This document shows, in pieces, positions 32,323-35,260 of a stretch of DNA of 35,260 nucleotides. How positions within the stretch are numbered: position 1 is the stretch's first letter; every line of letters begins with the position of its first letter. The position numbers and the translations under genes are program-made. A model generated the notes under the pieces. The model did not search any database, was not told the origin of the DNA, and saw only the letters and a program-made list of their open reading frames with translations. Source of the DNA: Lactobacillus psittaci DSM 15354 (lineage in GTDB: Bacteria; Bacillota; Bacilli; Lactobacillales; Lactobacillaceae); the NCBI RefSeq assembly GCF_000425905.1, contig NZ_AUEI01000011.1:1-35260 (forward strand), in the 5' to 3' direction.

Positions 32323-32335
32323 GGAGAAAGACTAA

Positions 32336-32989
32336 ATGAGATTAAGAAATAAGCCGTGGGCTGTAAAATTAGTAAATGATCATCCGGAAGCTGTAATTCA
32401 AGATCCAGATCCAGCTAAGAAAATTAACTGGGAAGAGAGAGTTGCTGATTTCTCACGACCACTTGAAGTTGAAATTGGGTCAGGAAAGGGCCAATTTATT
32501 ACTACTTTAGCTAAGCGCCATCCAGAAAGGAATTATGTTGCAATTGAGTTGCAAACAACAGCAGCTGGAATTATTTTAAGAACAAAGCTTGAAGAAGAAC
32601 TCGATAACTTACAAATTTTACGTGCTGATGCCATTAACTTGGCTGACTTTTTTGATGCAGATAGCATTGATATCTTATACTTAAACTTCTCTGATCCTTG
32701 GCCAAAAACACGCCATGAAAAGCGAAGATTAACTTATAAGAGCTTTTTAAAAAATTACCAAACTACGTTAAAGCCAGAAGGTCACTTAGAATTTAAGACT
32801 GACAATAGTGGTTTATTTAGCTACAGTTTAGTAAGCATAAATAACTTTGGTGCAAAATTCGACTTTGTAAGCGTTGATTTACACCATGAAGACGAAGAAA
32901 TCTTGAAAAATAATGTTGAAACTGAGTATGAGCATAAATTTGCTTCAAAAGGAAATCCAATTTATTGCTTACATGCTAGGTTTAATTAG
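32336..32989 (+). CDS. trmB: tRNA (guanine-N7-)-methyltransferase
   Basis: 217 residues, family length. It methylates G46 in the variable loop of tRNAs using S-adenosylmethionine. EVEIGSGKGQFI (about 44-55) is the SAM-binding glycine loop; the E in ELQTTAAG and the D in ILRADAINL fit the ribose and adenine contacts. LNFSDPWPKTRHEKRRL (about 118-134) is the TrmB signature with the catalytic Asp, and TEYEHKFASKGNPIY closes the domain. It starts 13 bases after ecsB with GGGAGAAAG as SD, so it is probably in the same transcript. Confidence 0.96.
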   Translation: MRLRNKPWAVKLVNDHPEAVIQDPDPAKKINWEERVADFSRPLEVEIGSGKGQFITTLAKRHPERNYVAIELQTTAAGIILRTKLEEELDNLQILRADAINLADFFDADSIDILYLNFSDPWPKTRHEKRRLTYKSFLKNYQTTLKPEGHLEFKTDNSGLFSYSLVSINNFGAKFDFVSVDLHHEDEEILKNNVETEYEHKFASKGNPIYCLHARFN

Positions 32990-33051
32990 TTTACTTTTTT
33001 GAATTAATAGGCTATCATACTTTTAAAAAGTAAGTAGGAGGCACGAAAGCT

Positions 33052-33372
33052 ATGGAAAAAATTGATGCTTTAACTAAGGAAAAATTTGCTGAAATTACGA
33101 AAGAAGGACGTGTAGTCCTAGAATTTTCAGCTACTTGGTGTCCAGATTGTCGCTTTTTGGATCCATTTTTACCTGAAATCGAAGCAGATTTTAAAGATAG
33201 TAAGTTTTACCAAATTAACCGCGATAATTCAATTGATGTGGCAAAAGATTTGGCGATTTTAGGAATTCCTAGCTTTGTTGTCTACCAAGATGGCCAAGAA
33301 ATTGGTAGACTAGTTAATAAGGACCGCAAAACAAAAGATGAAGTGGAGACTTTTTTGCGATCACTTGATTAA
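33052..33372 (+). CDS. Thioredoxin-fold protein (YtpP-like)
   Basis: 106 residues with a thioredoxin fold. The active site is W-C-P-D-C (about 29-33) in place of the classical W-C-G-P-C; the cis-proline loop is GIPSFV (about 75-80). CPDC suggests a redox potential different from standard thioredoxin. Cytoplasmic, no signal peptide. In Bacillus, ytpP lies near ytpR, as here, so I take this as the YtpP-type member. GGAGG (33037-33041) lies 10 bases upstream of the ATG. The 62-base gap after trmB contains a possible TTACTT-17-TATCAT promoter. Confidence 0.9.
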   Translation: MEKIDALTKEKFAEITKEGRVVLEFSATWCPDCRFLDPFLPEIEADFKDSKFYQINRDNSIDVAKDLAILGIPSFVVYQDGQEIGRLVNKDRKTKDEVETFLRSLD

Positions 33373-33389
33373 TGGAATGAGGACTAGAA

Positions 33390-34037
33390 ATGATTGCAAG
33401 TATTAATAAACATGCTTATCCAAATACTTTGATTGTCATTTTGGATCAAGATAAGGGACGTAGTAGCTATGAAGAAAAGGGTTTAGTTACTCGCGTTCTT
33501 AATGAAGATGGTGAAGTTATTGGCTTTAATTTCTTTGATGTTGATAAGGTGTTAGATTATGATGCCTTACCAAATGGTGAAGTAAAGCTTAGTGATAGTG
33601 ATTTGAACGCTTTGAATCAAGTTTTGGCTGACAACGGTTTTTCTGAAAAACTTGAAAATTCTAAGCCTACTTTAGTTTATGGCTTAGTTGAAACATGTGA
33701 AGCACACCCTGACTCTGATCACTTACATGTTACCAGTGTAAATGTTGGTACAGATGAAAGTGTCAAGATTGTTTGCGGTGCACCTAATATTGCTGCAGGC
33801 CAAAAGGTAGTTGTTGCTTTACCAGGAACATTAATGCCTAATGGTGCTCAAATTTGGCCAGGCGAACTTCGCGGTATTCCTTCATATGGTATGATTTGTT
33901 CTGCCCGTGAGTTGGGATTAAAACACGCTCCGCAAAAGCGTGGAATTATGGTAGTTCCTGATAGTTTTAAGGTTGGAGATGCATTTGAACCAACTAAATG
34001 TGATGAACTGCTTGCTAGTGGAACGATAACTTTATAA
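33390..34037 (+). CDS. ytpR: YtpR-family tRNA-binding protein
   Basis: 215 residues. The first ~90 residues match the YtpR N-terminal region (DUF4479-like), and about 91-200 form an OB-fold tRNA-binding domain of the EMAP/PheT-N type: LVYGLVETCEAHPDSDHLHV (about 91-110), VCGAPNIAAGQKVVVALPG and GIPSYGMICSARELGL, the motif where the strand-loop contacts RNA. These are the same motifs as in the N terminus of phenylalanyl-tRNA synthetase beta, but there is no catalytic domain. It lies 17 bases after the thioredoxin gene and is the last gene of the run. Confidence 0.93.
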   Translation: MIASINKHAYPNTLIVILDQDKGRSSYEEKGLVTRVLNEDGEVIGFNFFDVDKVLDYDALPNGEVKLSDSDLNALNQVLADNGFSEKLENSKPTLVYGLVETCEAHPDSDHLHVTSVNVGTDESVKIVCGAPNIAAGQKVVVALPGTLMPNGAQIWPGELRGIPSYGMICSARELGLKHAPQKRGIMVVPDSFKVGDAFEPTKCDELLASGTITL

Positions 34038-34043
34038 TTTCAA

Positions 34044-34075
34044 AAAAGATTGAGGATTTTCCTCAATCTTTTTTT
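34044..34075 (+). terminator. Terminator after ytpR
   Basis: AAAGATTGAGGA / TCCTCAATCTTT around TTT, with a following T run. Confidence 0.93.
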
Positions 34076-34078
34076 CTC

Positions 34079-34108
34079 ATAAAACTAGTAATATATTACT
34101 AGTTTTAT
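34079..34108. promoter_or_regulatory. 30-bp perfect palindrome upstream of the TetR gene
   Basis: A symmetric sequence centred on ACTAGTAATATATTACTAGT, extended by ATAAA and TTTAT-type flanks, with no mismatch across 30 bp. It ends 6 bases before a TTCACA (34115-34120)-16-TAATAT (34137-34142) promoter. It could be the TetR operator, placed upstream of the -35. Confidence 0.6.
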
Positions 34109-34175
34109 ATTCTCTTCACATCTTCTGGAATTCTGATAATATAACTTTTCGTATAAAAAATTATAAGGAGAAGTT

Positions 34176-34712
34176 ATGGAGAATCGAATTGAGCGAGCAT
34201 TAAGCTCATATTATATTAAGAAGATTACGGTTACTCAAATTTGTCAGGAATTGGAAATTTCAAGGGTGGCATTTTATTATCGCTATCGGACTAGAGAAAA
34301 ATTTTTAGCTGACTTGGTTGTAAAACAACTTAATAAGTTTCTACTAAGTTCAAAATATGGGGACCTTACTAGACGAGTTCATGTGCTTATTGAAGCTATT
34401 AGTGAAAATCCAATTTTCTGGGACAATGTCGCTAGAACAATTATGCATGAGCCTGAAGCTGGAAGAATAATTGAACGCGGAATTTATATGGCATTGAAAA
34501 TTTATGCAGAAAATCGTGGTCCATATTCAAATTCTACTTTAAAAAGAGTGGCGATGAATTTACACCATACTGGATTCTTTTGGGCTCATCATGGTTTTAG
34601 GGAACATCCACATGTTCTTTTTCATGTGGTTGAGCCATTAGTAAAAGAAATTGAACAGCAAGCTGAATTAATTGATCATATTGAATATCCGTGTTTAAGG
34701 GATAAAACCTAA
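34176..34712 (+). CDS. TetR/AcrR-family transcriptional regulator
   Basis: 178 residues. The helix-turn-helix is at about 4-50 (ITVTQICQELEISRVAFYYRYRTREKFLADL, where F-Y-Y-R-Y is the usual recognition-helix end). Residues 55-170 are the helical ligand/dimer domain, near normal length, with many His and Trp (FFWAHHGFREHPHVLFHVVEP, about 143-163). AAGGAGA (about 34164-34170) is the SD. It is a single-gene unit between two terminators, just upstream of the rRNA operon. No adjacent transporter or enzyme suggests its target, other than autoregulation through the palindrome at 34079-34108. Confidence 0.9.
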   Translation: MENRIERALSSYYIKKITVTQICQELEISRVAFYYRYRTREKFLADLVVKQLNKFLLSSKYGDLTRRVHVLIEAISENPIFWDNVARTIMHEPEAGRIIERGIYMALKIYAENRGPYSNSTLKRVAMNLHHTGFFWAHHGFREHPHVLFHVVEPLVKEIEQQAELIDHIEYPCLRDKT

Positions 34713-34719
34713 AAGAAGA

Positions 34720-34760
34720 AGAGACTACCCAAGTTTAAAAGACAGGTAGTCTCTTTTTTT
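34720..34760 (+). terminator. Terminator after the TetR gene
   Basis: AGAGACTACC (34720-34729) pairs with GGTAGTCTCT (34745-34754), followed by seven T. Confidence 0.92.
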
Positions 34761-34781
34761 GAAAAAAATCGAAAAAAACAC

Positions 34782-34810
34782 TTGCCAAAATCAAACAAGC
34801 AATGTAATAT
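34782..34810 (+). promoter_or_regulatory. rRNA promoter P1
   Basis: TTGCCA (34782-34787), 17-base spacer, TAATAT (34805-34810). The predicted start coincides with the dyad TGTCGT (34818-34823) / ACGACA (34840-34845). Confidence 0.8.
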
Positions 34811-34865
34811 ATTTAAATGTCGTAGATGAACAAAACATCACGACAAAATAAATGTTAAAAAGTGC

Positions 34866-34894
34866 TTGACTTAGTTTTAAGTGTTTGATAACAT
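34866..34894 (+). promoter_or_regulatory. rRNA promoter P2
   Basis: TTGACT (34866-34871), 17-base spacer, TAACAT (34889-34894). The dyad TGTCGC (34902-34907) / GCGACA (34923-34928) starts 13 bases after the -10 begins, as in P1. Confidence 0.85.
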
Positions 34895-34950
34895 ATTTAA
34901 ATGTCGCGAGCGAGAGAAGCGAGCGACAAAAAATAAAATCGAAAAAGTTC

Positions 34951-34979
34951 TTGACAGCTAGTTAAGAAGTTGGTAATAT
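34951..34979 (+). promoter_or_regulatory. rRNA promoter P3
   Basis: TTGACA (34951-34956), 17-base spacer, TAATAT (34974-34979). TGTCGC follows at 34987, again 13 bases after the -10 begins; its partner arm (GTGAC, 35008-35012) is imperfect. Confidence 0.88.
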
Positions 34980-35036
34980 ATTAAATTGTCGCGAGTCAAT
35001 CAGGCGAGTGACGAAAGATATTTATCAAAAAAGTTC

Positions 35037-35066
35037 TTGACAAGAGATTTAAGGACATGATAAAAT
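35037..35066 (+). promoter_or_regulatory. rRNA promoter P4 (proximal)
   Basis: TTGACA (35037-35042), 18-base spacer, TAAAAT (35061-35066), followed by the hairpin GGCTC (35073-35077) / GAGCC (35083-35087). Confidence 0.85.
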
Positions 35067-35228
35067 AACTGAGGCTCATAGCGAGCCAGAGTTAGTACTT
35101 TGAAAACTGAACAAAGTTTCGCTAAAGTGTGCGGGTGTAACAACCCAAACAAAAGCGAAGTCAATTCGCAAGCAATAAATTTGAGATAACAAATCAAAAA
35201 ATCTGATTGAGCTAAGAGCTCATTTTAA
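35067..35228 (+). other. rRNA leader with boxA-like antitermination region
   Basis: It contains ACTTTGAAAACTGAACAAAG (35097-35116), the leader/spacer sequence common to Firmicutes rRNA operons, with a boxA-like ACTTTGA core and a CTTTG/CAAAG dyad. Further on, a hairpin GAGCT-AAG-AGCTC just before the 16S start may be part of the processing stem. No gene in this stretch. Confidence 0.7.
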
Positions 35229-35260
35229 TTCAAAATGAGAGTTTGATCCTGGCTCAGGAC
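35229..35260 (+). rRNA. rrs: 16S ribosomal RNA, 5' end (continues beyond window)
   Basis: GAGAGTTTGATCCTGGCTCA is the universal 16S 5'-end sequence, positioned at the window end. The exact mature 5' base is set by analogy to other Firmicutes and may be off by a few bases. Confidence 0.95.

Noticed and set aside
35000-35197. 65-codon minus-strand ORF in the rRNA promoter region
   Set aside because: It overlaps well-defined rRNA promoters and the leader and has no family resemblance.

Overview
The window looks like chromosome of a host-associated Lactobacillus of the gasseri/johnsonii group. I infer this from the AT-rich composition, the giant LPQTG surface proteins with a YSIRK-type signal peptide and Rib-type repeats, the cre-like CcpA sites, the strong AGGAGG ribosome binding sites and the PrsA/YhaH/Hit/EcsAB neighbourhood. 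Species is inferred from gene content only. The window ends inside the first bases of a 16S rRNA gene.

Layout. 1-1330: C-terminal end of a repeat-rich, sortase-anchored surface protein whose start lies outside the window. 1459-8429: an accessory block with a MATE exporter, a two-gene operon (compact TetR regulator and PH-like protein) behind a palindromic operator, two paralogous membrane-anchored XRE regulators flanking an APC-family amino-acid antiporter, and a 682-residue protein joining an unrecognised N-terminal part to a C-terminal nitroreductase-like domain. 8798-18559: a 3253-residue adhesin with about 18 divergent atypical-Rib-like units, about 7 Rib-like units and 8 nearly identical units, of which seven are exactly 249 bp. 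18712-25909: a short UvrA paralog, a YdbS/YdbT-like membrane pair, serine hydroxymethyltransferase, a DUF4767-like exported protein and an acetoacetate-decarboxylase-fold protein whose expected Schiff-base lysine is leucine. 26269-28377: macrodomain protein and POT peptide transporter. 28438-34037: prsA, a yhaH-like gene and hit on the minus strand, facing ecsA-ecsB-trmB-ytpP-like-ytpR on the plus strand. 34176-34712: a TetR regulator behind a 30-bp perfect palindrome. 34782-35260: four tandem rRNA promoters, leader and the 16S start.

Genes working together. The two adhesins and PrsA belong to the cell envelope: PrsA folds exported proteins, and sortase would anchor the LPQTG proteins. EcsAB is linked in other Firmicutes to secretion and membrane proteolysis. 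The POT transporter and the APC antiporter handle peptides and amino acids, as expected of an auxotrophic lactic acid bacterium. GlyA, TrmB, YtpR and the rRNA operon are housekeeping.

The most interesting signals are: a pair of 16-bp elements, 42 bp apart, in front of both XRE paralogs with identical geometry; a gene-free transcription unit (about 26082-26239) carrying a copy of the 16S 3'-end anti-Shine-Dalgarno sequence, possibly an SD-targeting small RNA; a predicted leaderless TetR mRNA; the nitroreductase fusion; the 249-bp repeat array; and rRNA promoters that each place a dyad at the predicted transcription start.
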